From Akkermansia muciniphila (GTDB lineage Bacteria; Verrucomicrobiota; Verrucomicrobiia; Limisphaerales; UBA1100): a stretch of 43,391 bases of DNA. Position 1 is the first letter of the stretch. Each line of letters starts with the position of its first letter. Position numbers and translations under genes: made by a program. The stretch is taken from contig CAMDOH010000017.1 in assembly GCA_945903605.1 (NCBI GenBank), positions 1-43,391 on the forward strand. Reading direction: 5' to 3'. Positions 9,190 to 18,060 of the stretch are shown here, one piece after another. The notes beneath the pieces are model-generated. The model had not been told where the DNA came from and ran no database searches. It saw nothing but the letters and a program-made list of their open reading frames with translations.

Positions 9190-9219
9190 TTGATGGAAAC
9201 CGGCAATTATCAATAATAA
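9190..9219 (+). promoter_or_regulatory. Possible promoter of the DUF5069 gene
   Basis: TTGATG (9190-9195), an 18-bp spacer and TAATAA (9214-9219) make a weak sigma-70-like pair. Transcription would begin only a few bases before the ATG at 9230, consistent with a very short leader. The 131-bp divergent gap 9099-9229 also holds a perfect TTGACA on the minus strand, without a convincing -10 partner. Confidence 0.35.
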
Positions 9220-9229
9220 AGCTATACAT

Positions 9230-9667
9230 ATGAACCCGTCCAATACTCCCATCTTACATCCAAGAAGTCCCAGAGAAACGATGGCAGGGTGGGTTTACCT
9301 GCCCCGGTTCGTGGATAAAATCCGGCTGCATCTAGCTGGGAAACTGCATTCAGATTATCAGGATAATTTCACCAAGGGTTTTGACGCCAAGTGGCTTGTT
9401 GCAGCCGGAATAGACGCAAATCAATTTATTGATGTCGTTCGGAATAGTTCAAGCGACGGCGAAGTCTGCGATTGGGTCCGGGTAAATGCCGCCGGCACCG
9501 TTGAGTCACAATCAGTATTTCGTGAACACACACTTCAACATGGGAGAGAGGATGATCCTGCATTGCGTGCTCGATTGAAGTTGCGCAAAGAACAGGCGGG
9601 GTTGGCTCATCGAGATGATATTCAGACATTCGCCGACTTCATCGATGCCGACGAGGGGCGCACATAA
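9230..9667 (+). CDS. DUF5069 domain protein
   Basis: A 145-residue soluble protein. The N-terminus PRSPRETMAGWVYLPRFVDKIRLHLAGKL matches the opening I associate with DUF5069 (PRSPRE, then Y/W-x-LPR-x-xDK). The biochemical role of the family is unknown; it is frequent in Verrucomicrobia and Planctomycetes. There are no membrane segments or known catalytic motifs. The start at 9230 keeps the PRSPRE motif. It is transcribed away from the membrane-protein pair, and its stop precedes a hairpin that can terminate the opposing oxidoreductase gene. Confidence 0.82.
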   Translation: MNPSNTPILHPRSPRETMAGWVYLPRFVDKIRLHLAGKLHSDYQDNFTKGFDAKWLVAAGIDANQFIDVVRNSSSDGEVCDWVRVNAAGTVESQSVFREHTLQHGREDDPALRARLKLRKEQAGLAHRDDIQTFADFIDADEGRT

Positions 9668-9700
9668 AAAAAGCGCCGGAGGTGACCGCCCCCGGCGCTT
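9666..9700 (-). terminator. Intrinsic terminator of the oxidoreductase/PmoA unit
   Basis: The arms AAGCGCCGG (9671-9679) and CCGGCGCTT (9692-9700) form a perfect 9-bp stem with a 12-base loop. On the minus strand the stem is followed by seven T's (complement of 9666-9672), 23 bp past the stop at 9723. The hairpin may also stop plus-strand transcription from the DUF5069 gene, but that direction lacks a U-tract. Confidence 0.85.
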
Positions 9701-9722
9701 CGTCCTACGTATGTGCCAGAGC

Positions 9723-11213
9723 CTACGTTGTTAGATCAGGCACAACAAATGGTTTACGGTAATCGCGCGTGAGCATTTTGTCGGCGGCTGCATTGCCGAT
9801 GAACCGCTCCGTTTTCGGATTCATCTTGAGCGCCGGTCCCATCACAAGTTTATCCAAGTCCAAATCCACCTCATTGGCCTTGAGATGTTCGATCATGCGC
9901 CCGACTGATTCTGCGGCACCTCGATCGGCTTTGATCTGGTCGCGGATTTCGCCCTGCGCCAACTGTTTGCCGAGTCGGTACGAAATATTGCCCGTGTGGC
10001 AGAGCGCACTGGAGAGGTGGCCTTCCAGAATGTCCGCGTTCAAATCGGTCTGCTTGCGGCTGCGAACGGCATCGATGAAATTCTCAAAATGGTCTGACAC
10101 TCCCTTGAACTCTTTCACCGTTTTGCCGTCCTTATCCTTCGCAATTGCGCCGGAATAATTGGGGACGAGCAGATTGCCGCCCTCGCACTCGACAACGACT
10201 GAAACGCTTCCGCCCATGTAATTGTCCATGGCCTTGTCGCCTTTGGCTCGAGGCAATCCACGCACTTCAAAAATCAACGGCGCCTTCGCATAATCATGGA
10301 ACACAATCTGCGTGTTGGGCGTCTGGCCGTCGTCCTTGTAGCCAAGTCGACCTCCGACACTCCACACACGCGGGCTGAGTTCCATCTCGCCAAGAATCCA
10401 TCGGGCAATATCCATCTGATGGATGCCTTGGTTTCCCAAGTCGCCATTGCCGTAATTCCAGACCCAGTGCCAATCATAATGCAGATTCTTGCGGCGCAAC
10501 GGATCCAACGGGGCAGGGCCACACCACAAATCGTAGTCGATATCATTCGGGATCGGTTGCTCGGCTTGAGCCAGACCGATGGATCCGCGCGGTTTGTAGC
10601 AGAGGCCGCGTGCATATTTCACCTTGCCCAAACCGCCCGACTGGATCCATTTCGCCGCCTCAGCGATGCCTTGGCTGGAGCGTGACTGTGTGCCCGTCTG
10701 CACGATCTTCTTGTGCTGGCGCGCAGCGTTGACGATCTGGCGACCCTCCCAAACATTATGCGAGACTGGCTTTTCGACGTAGACATCTTTCCCGGCTTGG
10801 ATGGCCCAGATGGCAGCCAACGCGTGCCAATGGTTCGGCGTGGCGATGCAAATGACGTCGAGGTTTTTATTCTCCAACATTTTTCGGAGGTCAGTATAGC
10901 CCGCCACCCCCAGATTCAATTTGTCGAACGATTGGACGCCTGCATCCAAAACCTTTTTGTCGACATCGCAAAGCGCCGCAATCCGGACGCCCTTTTCCTT
11001 CTGTTGCAACGCCCGCATTCCACTGATGTGCGAACCGCCGCGGCCTTTGAATCCAATGACACCGACGTTTAGAGTTTCATTCGCGCCCTTCACTTGCGCC
11101 CAAGATCTGGGCGAGAGCGCGTAAGCCGATGCTGCGGCAGTTCCTGCAATCGTGTTGCGCAGAAATGACCGGCGGGTGAATTCTTTTCCGAAAGTTGATT
11201 TGGGTGTGTTCAT
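9723..11213 (-). CDS. Tat-exported Gfo/Idh/MocA-family oxidoreductase
   Basis: A 496-residue NAD(P)-dependent oxidoreductase. The N-terminus TRRSFLRNTIAGTAAASAYA is a twin-arginine signal (Arg 14-15), so the folded protein is exported with its cofactor. The Rossmann fold shows VGVIGFKGRGGSHISGM, and the family lysine appears in DVYVEKPVSHNVWEG; the C-terminal half is the GFO_IDH_MocA_C domain. Substrates are usually sugars or inositols. A role in polysaccharide breakdown is likely but not shown. The ATG at 11213 (MNTPKS) is preferred because it begins the Tat signal; it follows the PmoA gene by 5 bp, giving a two-gene unit. Confidence 0.92.
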   Translation of the reverse strand: MNTPKSTFGKEFTRRSFLRNTIAGTAAASAYALSPRSWAQVKGANETLNVGVIGFKGRGGSHISGMRALQQKEKGVRIAALCDVDKKVLDAGVQSFDKLNLGVAGYTDLRKMLENKNLDVICIATPNHWHALAAIWAIQAGKDVYVEKPVSHNVWEGRQIVNAARQHKKIVQTGTQSRSSQGIAEAAKWIQSGGLGKVKYARGLCYKPRGSIGLAQAEQPIPNDIDYDLWCGPAPLDPLRRKNLHYDWHWVWNYGNGDLGNQGIHQMDIARWILGEMELSPRVWSVGGRLGYKDDGQTPNTQIVFHDYAKAPLIFEVRGLPRAKGDKAMDNYMGGSVSVVVECEGGNLLVPNYSGAIAKDKDGKTVKEFKGVSDHFENFIDAVRSRKQTDLNADILEGHLSSALCHTGNISYRLGKQLAQGEIRDQIKADRGAAESVGRMIEHLKANEVDLDLDKLVMGPALKMNPKTERFIGNAAADKMLTRDYRKPFVVPDLTT

Positions 11214-11218
11214 GAAAT

Positions 11219-12199
11219 CTACTTTCCGGCGCCGTACGCCTTCCACTGTTGTTCAATTTTCTCGGGTTTGGCTTCGCCGGCGTGCCAGATGAAACGGAAA
11301 CGGAATGTGAGGCTCTTGCCCGATTCAATCGTGATGTCGCCGGCATTTTTGTCGGGCAACTTCTCGAATTGTGCGCGGGCAAAGGCATTGGCCGAGCAGA
11401 GGCCGTAGTCGCGCGCGTGCCACCAAGTCGGGTGCTTGGGGTTTTGCGGATGATCCAGAATGGCCACGCCAAAAGTCTTCTCATTCACCGGCCCGTAATA
11501 ATCCACCCACTTGGCGCGTTTGCCCCAGCAGTCTTTATCCTTCACGCCCTCGCTGTTGAGCATGTGGCCGGTGGGTTTGTCCTTGTAGAATTTATTGGGT
11601 GCCGTGCGCATGCTCTCTGCCACGCGGATGGCCATGCCGGCATCTTTGTTGTCTCCCAAAACAATTGCGCCATGCGAGGCATGAATGGTGATTTCGTGAT
11701 CAAGCATGCGGCCATCGGCGATGCGGTGGATGCGGATCGTGCGCTCGTCGCTGCAAATGACCTCGCCCGCCTTGGAGGTCCAGAGATTGCGCGCTCGGAT
11801 GATCCCCACTTTGTCGCCGGAAGCCACTTCCAGAAACTTCTCATGCGCCATGCGGCCGCTTGTGGGCGACTCTCCCCAGAAATCGTGGATGCCGCCCTCC
11901 TTGCCGCCCTTCACCTGATGATGGCCAAACCAAACGCTTCGATGATGGATGTGATCGGTGTCCTCGTCCTTCGCATCCTTGATGATCGGATAATTGCGCG
12001 TCAACCCCGTACCGTCGGGCCATTGGATGGGAAAAAGAAACGGGCGCGGCACCTCGCGATAGTGGTATTCGGTGAAGAGCTTGCCATCGATCTCCACGCG
12101 AACTTTTCCTTCGCCGGGGGTGACCTTGACTCCATCGGCTGCAGAAATAATGAAAGGAGTGAGAAGTGCCACCAACCGGAGTGTGCGCAATGCAATCAT
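11219..12199 (-). CDS. PmoA-like protein (DUF6807 type), exported
   Basis: A 326-residue protein with a short Sec signal (MIALRTLRLVALLTPFIISAADG). The mature part has YHYREVPRPFLFPIQWPDGTGLTRNYP and HIHHRSVWFGHHQVKG, a His-rich block characteristic of the PmoA family, which is related by name only to methane monooxygenase and is common beside Gfo/Idh/MocA dehydrogenases. The function is unknown, presumably carbohydrate-linked and periplasmic. It is the first gene of the unit that ends at 9723. The start is ATG at 12199 without a Shine-Dalgarno sequence. Confidence 0.85.
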   Translation of the reverse strand: MIALRTLRLVALLTPFIISAADGVKVTPGEGKVRVEIDGKLFTEYHYREVPRPFLFPIQWPDGTGLTRNYPIIKDAKDEDTDHIHHRSVWFGHHQVKGGKEGGIHDFWGESPTSGRMAHEKFLEVASGDKVGIIRARNLWTSKAGEVICSDERTIRIHRIADGRMLDHEITIHASHGAIVLGDNKDAGMAIRVAESMRTAPNKFYKDKPTGHMLNSEGVKDKDCWGKRAKWVDYYGPVNEKTFGVAILDHPQNPKHPTWWHARDYGLCSANAFARAQFEKLPDKNAGDITIESGKSLTFRFRFIWHAGEAKPEKIEQQWKAYGAGK

Positions 12200-12244
12200 C
12201 CGCGGAACGCGGATAGTAGGGAGAATGAGAGGAGAGTCAACGGC

Positions 12245-13021
12245 TTATTCACTGGCGGTGAGTAAGCGTGCCTGCCGGCCAATGGGCTGAATCGAAGCAG
12301 TAGGAAGCCACCCTTCGCGTTGTCCAATTTCGCGGACCAAACTCCAGCCGAAGTGCACTCTCAGCACCTCGATCTCGATTCCATCGCGCAATGTGAAGGC
12401 CATCGCTGATTCTTCAATGGGGCCGAAACGTGCGTCGATCGTCTTGACGGTGATGACTGCCGATTTGTCCAAGTTGCGCTGAATTTGGGCTGTGACTGAT
12501 GTGGCCAGCAGGAGCACCGCCAGAAATGCGAGGATGGGACGGATCATTGAAAGGGTCTCTTTCAAAGTGGGATTGATTTGGCAGGCAAGTGTCAGCAGGA
12601 GCCAAAGGGAAGTGGCGAGGCTTGCGGCGATCGTCCACGTGTTGAGCGTGAATGTGCTCAACAACTGGCCAAGAATTGGCGGCCGTGGAGGGGTTCCCTG
12701 TTGAATGACGCTGCGGACGTATTCGAGATTCGCGCGGGCGTCACGATCGGCCGGATGAAGGTCGATGCACTTAAGATAATGCTGAACAGCCAAGCCAAGC
12801 TTGTCCTGTTTGAAATGCGTGTTCGCGAGGTTAAAATGCACCGCAGCTGTGCCTGACCCCGATTCGATCAGCGCTTGAAATCCGCTGGTCGCTGTCAGGT
12901 AATCGCCTTTTTCATAGGCGCGGCACGCTTCGGTGAACCGGCTTTGATCTTCAGTGAAGTCTGCCAACGCGGTGATCGCAGTTGCCATTGCCAACAAGAG
13001 TGTGACGAGAATTCGGTTCAT
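12245..13021 (-). CDS. batE: BatE-like TPR and SH3-type membrane protein
   Basis: A 258-residue protein with, in order, a signal peptide (MNRILVTLLLAMATAITALA), TPR helices (about 25-110, for example TAAVHFNLANTHFKQDKLGLAVQHYLKC), two membrane helices (TWTIAASLATSLWLLLTLAC and ILAFLAVLLLATSVTA) and a C-terminal SH3b-like segment (DGIEIEVLRVHFGWSLVREI, WLPTASI). This order fits BatE of Bacteroides and Leptospira aerotolerance operons. It is the last gene of the bat operon; its ATG overlaps the BatD stop by four bases (ATGA). Confidence 0.82.
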   Translation of the reverse strand: MNRILVTLLLAMATAITALADFTEDQSRFTEACRAYEKGDYLTATSGFQALIESGSGTAAVHFNLANTHFKQDKLGLAVQHYLKCIDLHPADRDARANLEYVRSVIQQGTPPRPPILGQLLSTFTLNTWTIAASLATSLWLLLTLACQINPTLKETLSMIRPILAFLAVLLLATSVTAQIQRNLDKSAVITVKTIDARFGPIEESAMAFTLRDGIEIEVLRVHFGWSLVREIGQREGWLPTASIQPIGRQARLLTASE

Positions 13022-14733
13022 CGGTGGATGGCTCGAATTGCGCGAATGACAGATTCGAGCGCAACGAGTGTGCGCCCGGCATTCAAGTGATACGGATGGC
13101 CGTATCGTGCCCGATAACAATCGGCAAACAATTCACGAAGGCTTGCCAGATCCGATTCCGAAAGACGATTTTTAAGATCGTCGATCACAGAGTCGGAGAT
13201 GGCTGCAGCCTCGATTCCGAGCCGTTCGCCGATGACTTCCTGCAACAGAGAATAGGACCGGCCATAAAATTGATCGGTCGATTGGCTGGCGTGTGATTGG
13301 CGTAGCCCGCGGAGTGTTTGGCGCGTGAGTTGATCCACGCGATTGCGCCGCAGGATTTCTGGATGGGCATCGAGATAGTCTTTTCGCCGACGCCAAATCC
13401 ACGCCCCGATACAAGCCAACAACGGCAACCCCTGCAAGAATAGGAACCACGGACGAAGCAGAAGGGGTGGGCTGGCCTGTCCCAACAAACCCATTTCTGG
13501 CCGGATATGTTTGAAGAGTGGTGCGGGTGCGATCTCCGGATTCTTGATTGGCGTTGAAAGGTTTTTCTGGACTGTACCTGGCGAGAGTGTGAGCGCAATC
13601 GGGCTGCTCTCGATCATCTCGTATTGTTTCTTATACGGGTTAAAAAAGTCGAAACGGATGGCTGGAATTTCTTTGATGGAAATTTCCAGCGGCACGATGG
13701 GCTGTTCAAACGTCTTGATGGAGACGCGATGCATTGTGTCGGTGAAAGTGAGTTTCGTACTGGCGGGATAGGAACGGAAGGACTTCCACTCAACAATCGA
13801 CGGCGCGGGGACATCGTCCAGCGTCCCTTGTCCAAAGATCTGAACACGGAGCGTCAACGGGTCGCCGGTTGCAGAATTTGTGGGCGTTGCCGCCACGGCA
13901 ATGTTAAAATCGCCAACGGCACCAGTAAATCCTGCGGGTTGCCCTTCCTTGGGCAGCGGCAGAACATTCAGCGTAACGGGTTTGCTGATGAGGTGGATCT
14001 CGCGGCGCGCTCCAAATACATTGTTGCTGAAATCAATCGTCGTCAGGTCCGTCTCGAACACCACTTCCAACTTGCCGGTTTTGCTGGCCACGGCAGTGTT
14101 GTGGTACGTCAACACCTTGAAAAGTCGGTCGCCAATTTGTCGCACGCTCTGTTCGATTCTCGGGCGGATCAACATGAAGCGAATGCCCTCGGTCCGAATC
14201 TGCGGGATGGTTTCGTCCTGCGCGGCCTGAAACATCAAGCGGACGCTGATGGGAAACAGTTCGCCCACATAAACCTCCTGCTTGGGAAGCTCCACTTCAA
14301 GCTGACTGGTGTTCCCCGGATCGATGCCAATGGCCGGATCGTTTGGGATTTTCTCGTTCGCGCCGACAACTTTGAGCCGTATCGGTTCAGACAAAATCAG
14401 TTTTCCGTCCACCAACACTTTGAAAGGTGGGATGATAAATTCACCTTCGCGCCGCGGCTCAATTCGATAAATAAAAGTCGCGGAAGTGAATTTGATTCCG
14501 TTGACGATTGAAAATGAATCGCTGCGCACCAGAAACATCAGGTCGAGCTGGCCCGGCGATTCCGTATGCTGCGTCGTTTGCGGGCTGGACCCTTCGCAGC
14601 GCAACGTGAGCTTCACACTTTCGCCAAACCGGATTGTGGGGCGATCGATCGACCCAGAAAAAGTGGCTCCCTCCAAAAGCGTGCCGGCTGCGAGACACAC
14701 TCCCCAACAAATCCATGTCGCGAAAAGTTTCAC
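13018..14733 (-). CDS. batD: BatD family protein
   Basis: A 571-residue protein with a signal peptide (ATWICWGVCLAAGTLLEGA), several beta-rich immunoglobulin-like BatD domains starting at FSGSIDRPTIRFGESVKLTL, and a C-terminal membrane helix near residue 440 (PWFLFLQGLPLLACIGAWIW) with a helical cytosolic tail. BatD is a periplasmic partner of the Bat/MoxR system; its exact job is unsettled. I use the GTG at 14733, not the adjacent TTG, because it overlaps the BatB-C stop in a GTGA four-base overlap, the same arrangement as the other junctions of this operon. Confidence 0.9.
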   Translation of the reverse strand: MKLFATWICWGVCLAAGTLLEGATFSGSIDRPTIRFGESVKLTLRCEGSSPQTTQHTESPGQLDLMFLVRSDSFSIVNGIKFTSATFIYRIEPRREGEFIIPPFKVLVDGKLILSEPIRLKVVGANEKIPNDPAIGIDPGNTSQLEVELPKQEVYVGELFPISVRLMFQAAQDETIPQIRTEGIRFMLIRPRIEQSVRQIGDRLFKVLTYHNTAVASKTGKLEVVFETDLTTIDFSNNVFGARREIHLISKPVTLNVLPLPKEGQPAGFTGAVGDFNIAVAATPTNSATGDPLTLRVQIFGQGTLDDVPAPSIVEWKSFRSYPASTKLTFTDTMHRVSIKTFEQPIVPLEISIKEIPAIRFDFFNPYKKQYEMIESSPIALTLSPGTVQKNLSTPIKNPEIAPAPLFKHIRPEMGLLGQASPPLLLRPWFLFLQGLPLLACIGAWIWRRRKDYLDAHPEILRRNRVDQLTRQTLRGLRQSHASQSTDQFYGRSYSLLQEVIGERLGIEAAAISDSVIDDLKNRLSESDLASLRELFADCYRARYGHPYHLNAGRTLVALESVIRAIRAIHR

Positions 14734-16499
14734 CAATCCTTCAACACGCGTTGATGCCGCCTGTCTTGAGGTCGAAAAATCAGGGATTTCTCCTCGCCTC
14801 GTTGTGATTCAAGCAACCGTCGAGCTTGCGTTGGCGACATCTTGCCGTCCTCGCCTCCTTTGTCGGGAGTATCTTCATTGTCCTGTCCTGAATCAGGAGT
14901 CTCATTCTTTTCCTTCCCGTTCCCTTTTTTCTTGGGCGAATCATCGTTGTTGCCTTTGGCTTTCGGCGGTGGATCCGCCTCGCCACCTTTGGGCTGTTTG
15001 CTCTCTTTGGGTTTTTCAGATTTCGGCTGCTGTTTCTTTCGTAATTCTTCCAACCGACGTTTCACGAGTTCATGATTGAATTGCGCGTCCTCATCTTTGG
15101 GGTCGAGCTTCATCGCCGCTTGATAATTCTTCAAAGCGCCTTCCCATTCTGCGGCTCGCGTTTCAATGCCCTTGGCATTTTCACCAGAACGATAGGCTGC
15201 GTTGCCGAGATTGTAATAGGCTCGTTGTTGCAAGGTGAGATCAGACGCCGTCAACGCATTCGTCAAATGCCCAGTCGCCTCGCTCCAGTCACCTCGTTGT
15301 AGTGCCGCTGTTCCTGCGTTGTAATGCATCTGCGGACTCGGATTACCCATTTGCATCAGTCGCACGTATTCGCGTTGTGCACGGTCAAAATCTCCCTTGA
15401 GAAAATCGCTGCGTGCAGTGTCCGGCGACGCAGTTGCGGCGATGGGGAAAAGGATCGCCAGCAAAATCCACAGTGCTTGTGGCAGCCCGTTTCCGTTACG
15501 AATCAAACCGCGTCGCGTCGGGACGAGCACTTCTGCGGCGAGCAACAGAATGGCCACAGCCAGTGGCCACTGAAAGCGATCCTGTTGGCGCCTGATCATC
15601 GCCTCAGTGTTGCCCGATTTGGGCAGTGGCGCGAGTCCATTTTTATAGAGCATCTCCATCGAATTCGCCCCTTCAAGCCGCGAATAAAAACCTTTGGTCT
15701 TCGATGCGATGTCTTGCAACAGCCCTTCATTGAGCTGTGAACGGATGATGTTTCCCGCTGCGTCTTTTTGAAATTGCAATTGGCCATCGACTCCCGGAAG
15801 TTGCAACAACTCGCCGGTCGTCGTTCCGACACCCACAGTGAAAATGCGCACGCCTCGCCGGTTCGCCTCCGCCAAGGCTTCGCTTATTCCCGGTTCATTA
15901 TCCTCGCCGTCCGTAAACAGGATCAGCACCCGATGATTATCTTCAACTTCCACAAAGGCGGTGAAAGATTCTCGGATGGCAGTGGCCAGCGAAGTGCCGC
16001 CTTGTGGAATCAATCCAATGGCCACCTCGGAAATGTTTTGCCGGAACACTTCCAAATCCGTCGTCAGCGGGCATTGCAGGAACGCTGAACCCGCAAAAGG
16101 CAGAAGGGCAAATCGATCGCCTTTGCAAAGCTGGCGAAGTTCCAAAGCTGCGAGACGGGCGTGCTCGATCCGATTCGGTTTCAGATCAATGGCCGACATG
16201 CTTTTGGACGTGTCGATCGCGATCACGACATCCAGTGAGCGCTGCTGAGTCCGCTCAAAAGTGTGTCCCCATTGAGGCTGGGCGAGTGAAATTAGAATGC
16301 CTGCGACTGCGGCGAGCAGAAGTAGATTTCGCAGCCATTGTTTTCGCGCGGAGATTGCCGAAGCCAGATCTGCCAGTAATCGCGAATCGGAGAAGAGTCG
16401 CATCAACGATTGTTTGCGCCGCCACGACCAGTAAAAGAACACGGCCAACACCGGTAAACTCGCCAGTAACCAAAGCGCCATTGGAAAGGCGAACGTCAT
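14730..16499 (-). CDS. Fused BatB (VWA) and BatC (TPR) protein
   Basis: A 589-residue fusion. The first part is BatB: membrane helices near the N-terminus (ALWLLASLPVLAVFFYWSW and LLLLAAVAGILISLA) and a von Willebrand A domain with an intact metal-ion site (IAIDTSKSMSAIDL, GGTSLAT, FTDGEDN). Two further membrane helices follow around residues 325-375. The second part is TPR repeats (MHYNAGTAALQRGDWSEATGHL, QRAYYNLGNAAY) and a highly charged Pro/Lys/Glu/Asp-rich tail that matches BatC. In Bacteroides the two are separate proteins; here there is no stop between them. The ATG at 16499 overlaps the BatA stop (ATGA). Confidence 0.9.
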   Translation of the reverse strand: MTFAFPMALWLLASLPVLAVFFYWSWRRKQSLMRLFSDSRLLADLASAISARKQWLRNLLLLAAVAGILISLAQPQWGHTFERTQQRSLDVVIAIDTSKSMSAIDLKPNRIEHARLAALELRQLCKGDRFALLPFAGSAFLQCPLTTDLEVFRQNISEVAIGLIPQGGTSLATAIRESFTAFVEVEDNHRVLILFTDGEDNEPGISEALAEANRRGVRIFTVGVGTTTGELLQLPGVDGQLQFQKDAAGNIIRSQLNEGLLQDIASKTKGFYSRLEGANSMEMLYKNGLAPLPKSGNTEAMIRRQQDRFQWPLAVAILLLAAEVLVPTRRGLIRNGNGLPQALWILLAILFPIAATASPDTARSDFLKGDFDRAQREYVRLMQMGNPSPQMHYNAGTAALQRGDWSEATGHLTNALTASDLTLQQRAYYNLGNAAYRSGENAKGIETRAAEWEGALKNYQAAMKLDPKDEDAQFNHELVKRRLEELRKKQQPKSEKPKESKQPKGGEADPPPKAKGNNDDSPKKKGNGKEKNETPDSGQDNEDTPDKGGEDGKMSPTQARRLLESQRGEEKSLIFRPQDRRHQRVLKDW

Positions 16500-17500
16500 G
16501 GCAATCGCCTCCAAAGGGTGTTCCCCAGCAGCAATTCCAGCGTGAAAGTCAGCAACGCCCCAGCGAGGAACCAATGATAAACATCTTGGTGCCGATGATG
16601 CCGTCGGCTGTCGATGAGTGTTCTTTCAAGCTGATCGATCTCCCGATAAATGTTGCGGAGTGTGTCTGCGCTGTCGGCGCGGAAATATTTTCCACCAGTT
16701 CGTTCGGCGATTTTACGTAGCATGTTCTCATCGATGTCGACATTGACGGGGATGTAAATCTTGCGGCCGAACGGATCCATGCGAGGAATCCGCGCTGTGC
16801 CGCGCGCGCCGACGCCGATGGTGTACACTTTTATTTTGAGCGACTCGGCTGCTTCGGAGGCGGCCACGGGCGGGATCCGACCGGAATTATTCTGGCCATC
16901 TGTCATGAGAATGACGATTTTGCTTTTCGACTTGAGGTCGCGCAGTCGATTGAGCGCGGCTGAAAGTCCGGAACCGATGGCCGTACCTTCTTCCGGAACG
17001 GTGTCGATGGATAAGCGTCGGACATTTGCCAGTAGGAAATCATGGTCGAGTGTCGGCGGGCTGGCGATGTAGGCCATGCCGGAAAAGACAACCATCCCGA
17101 TGCGGTCGCTGGGTCGCGCTTTGATGAATTCGGCCAGGACTTCCTTGGTGATGCTGAGGCGATCGATCGGCTGACTGTCGCGTTCAAAATCCTCCGCCGA
17201 CATGCTGTCAGATAAATCGACAGAGAGAACAATGTCGATGCCCGAAGCCGTCACTCGTGAACGGCTCTCGGTGGATTGAGGCCGCGCAAGGGCCAATATC
17301 GCGAGCGAAATTGAAACCCATCGGAGCAACATCAAAATTCTGCCCGATCGCGCCCAAACACGTCGCGTGACCATTCGCGCCAAATCGACCGATGAATAGA
17401 CCAACGCCGCAGGCTGGCCGTGGCGACCGCGCAACCACGCGACCAATGGAATGATGAGCAAGGCTGCGAGCCACCAAGGATCCGCAAAGGTTAAGTTCAT
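16496..17500 (-). CDS. batA: BatA-like von Willebrand A membrane protein
   Basis: A 334-residue protein with two N-terminal membrane helices (WLAALLIIPLVAWL and ILMLLRWVSISLAILALARP), a VWA domain in which the MIDAS is complete (VDLSDSMS, then the Thr in EEGTAIGS, then MTDGQNNSG), and a C-terminal membrane helix (HWFLAGALLTFTLELLLG). The layout is that of the BatA/aerotolerance family. It shares domain type with the following BatB half but is a separate gene. The start overlaps the stop of the DUF4381-like gene (ATGA), so translation may be coupled. MoxR-type ATPases are thought to act on such VWA proteins. Confidence 0.92.
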   Translation of the reverse strand: MNLTFADPWWLAALLIIPLVAWLRGRHGQPAALVYSSVDLARMVTRRVWARSGRILMLLRWVSISLAILALARPQSTESRSRVTASGIDIVLSVDLSDSMSAEDFERDSQPIDRLSITKEVLAEFIKARPSDRIGMVVFSGMAYIASPPTLDHDFLLANVRRLSIDTVPEEGTAIGSGLSAALNRLRDLKSKSKIVILMTDGQNNSGRIPPVAASEAAESLKIKVYTIGVGARGTARIPRMDPFGRKIYIPVNVDIDENMLRKIAERTGGKYFRADSADTLRNIYREIDQLERTLIDSRRHHRHQDVYHWFLAGALLTFTLELLLGNTLWRRLP

Positions 17501-18060
17501 GCGGGATGGTTTTGTGTCGGCACTGAAATGGGATTCGTGTCAGCCGATCTGAATGAATGAAGTTCGGTTTCCTCCACCAACTTCATAGCAGCTTGGTGCA
17601 ACGCGAGCATTTCATCCTGATGCGATTCGTAACGGGCAAACTTGGCCAGATCGCACACGAGCAGAAATCCGTTCAAGGTGGTTTTCTGCGCGGGCTTCAT
17701 CCAAGGCGATGTTTCCAGACTTTTAAGAAACTCCTCGGTCGTTTGTTCTGTGGCCGATAGGCGGAGGCAACCCTCAAAATAACGGCGCATGATGTCGGAC
17801 ACGGCGATGAAAAAGAGCCGCGGGTCACCTGTGAGTTGCAGAGCGCGATTCAATTGTTCGCGTGCGATGACATGGGGCGGGCGTCTCACGGAGACATCAG
17901 CGCTGCGTCGTCTGTATCGCAAGTGCGCAGCAAAGGCGGCCATGAAAACGGCTGCAGCGATCGCGGCCCAAATGAGGACAGAAGCCGAGCCGGGAATTTC
18001 GACAATCGTTTTCGCCGGGCGAATGTCATTCGTCGAATGAGTGGCTGGTGCTGCGTTCAT
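17497..18060 (-). CDS. DUF4381-like membrane protein of the bat operon
   Basis: A 187-residue protein with one membrane helix (about 28-50, VLIWAAIAAAVFMAAFAAHL) followed by a basic stretch (RYRRR) and a helical cytosolic domain (REQLNRALQLTGDPRLFFIAVSDIMRRYFEGCLRLSATEQTTEEFL). A position between DUF58 and BatA is the usual place of a DUF4381 protein. The function is unknown. It overlaps both neighbours by four bases. Confidence 0.75.
   Translation of the reverse strand: MNAAPATHSTNDIRPAKTIVEIPGSASVLIWAAIAAAVFMAAFAAHLRYRRRSADVSVRRPPHVIAREQLNRALQLTGDPRLFFIAVSDIMRRYFEGCLRLSATEQTTEEFLKSLETSPWMKPAQKTTLNGFLLVCDLAKFARYESHQDEMLALHQAAMKLVEETELHSFRSADTNPISVPTQNHPA

Noticed and set aside
13624-14511. 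295-codon plus-strand frame over batD
   Set aside because: Antisense to batD, with no domain and no promoter.
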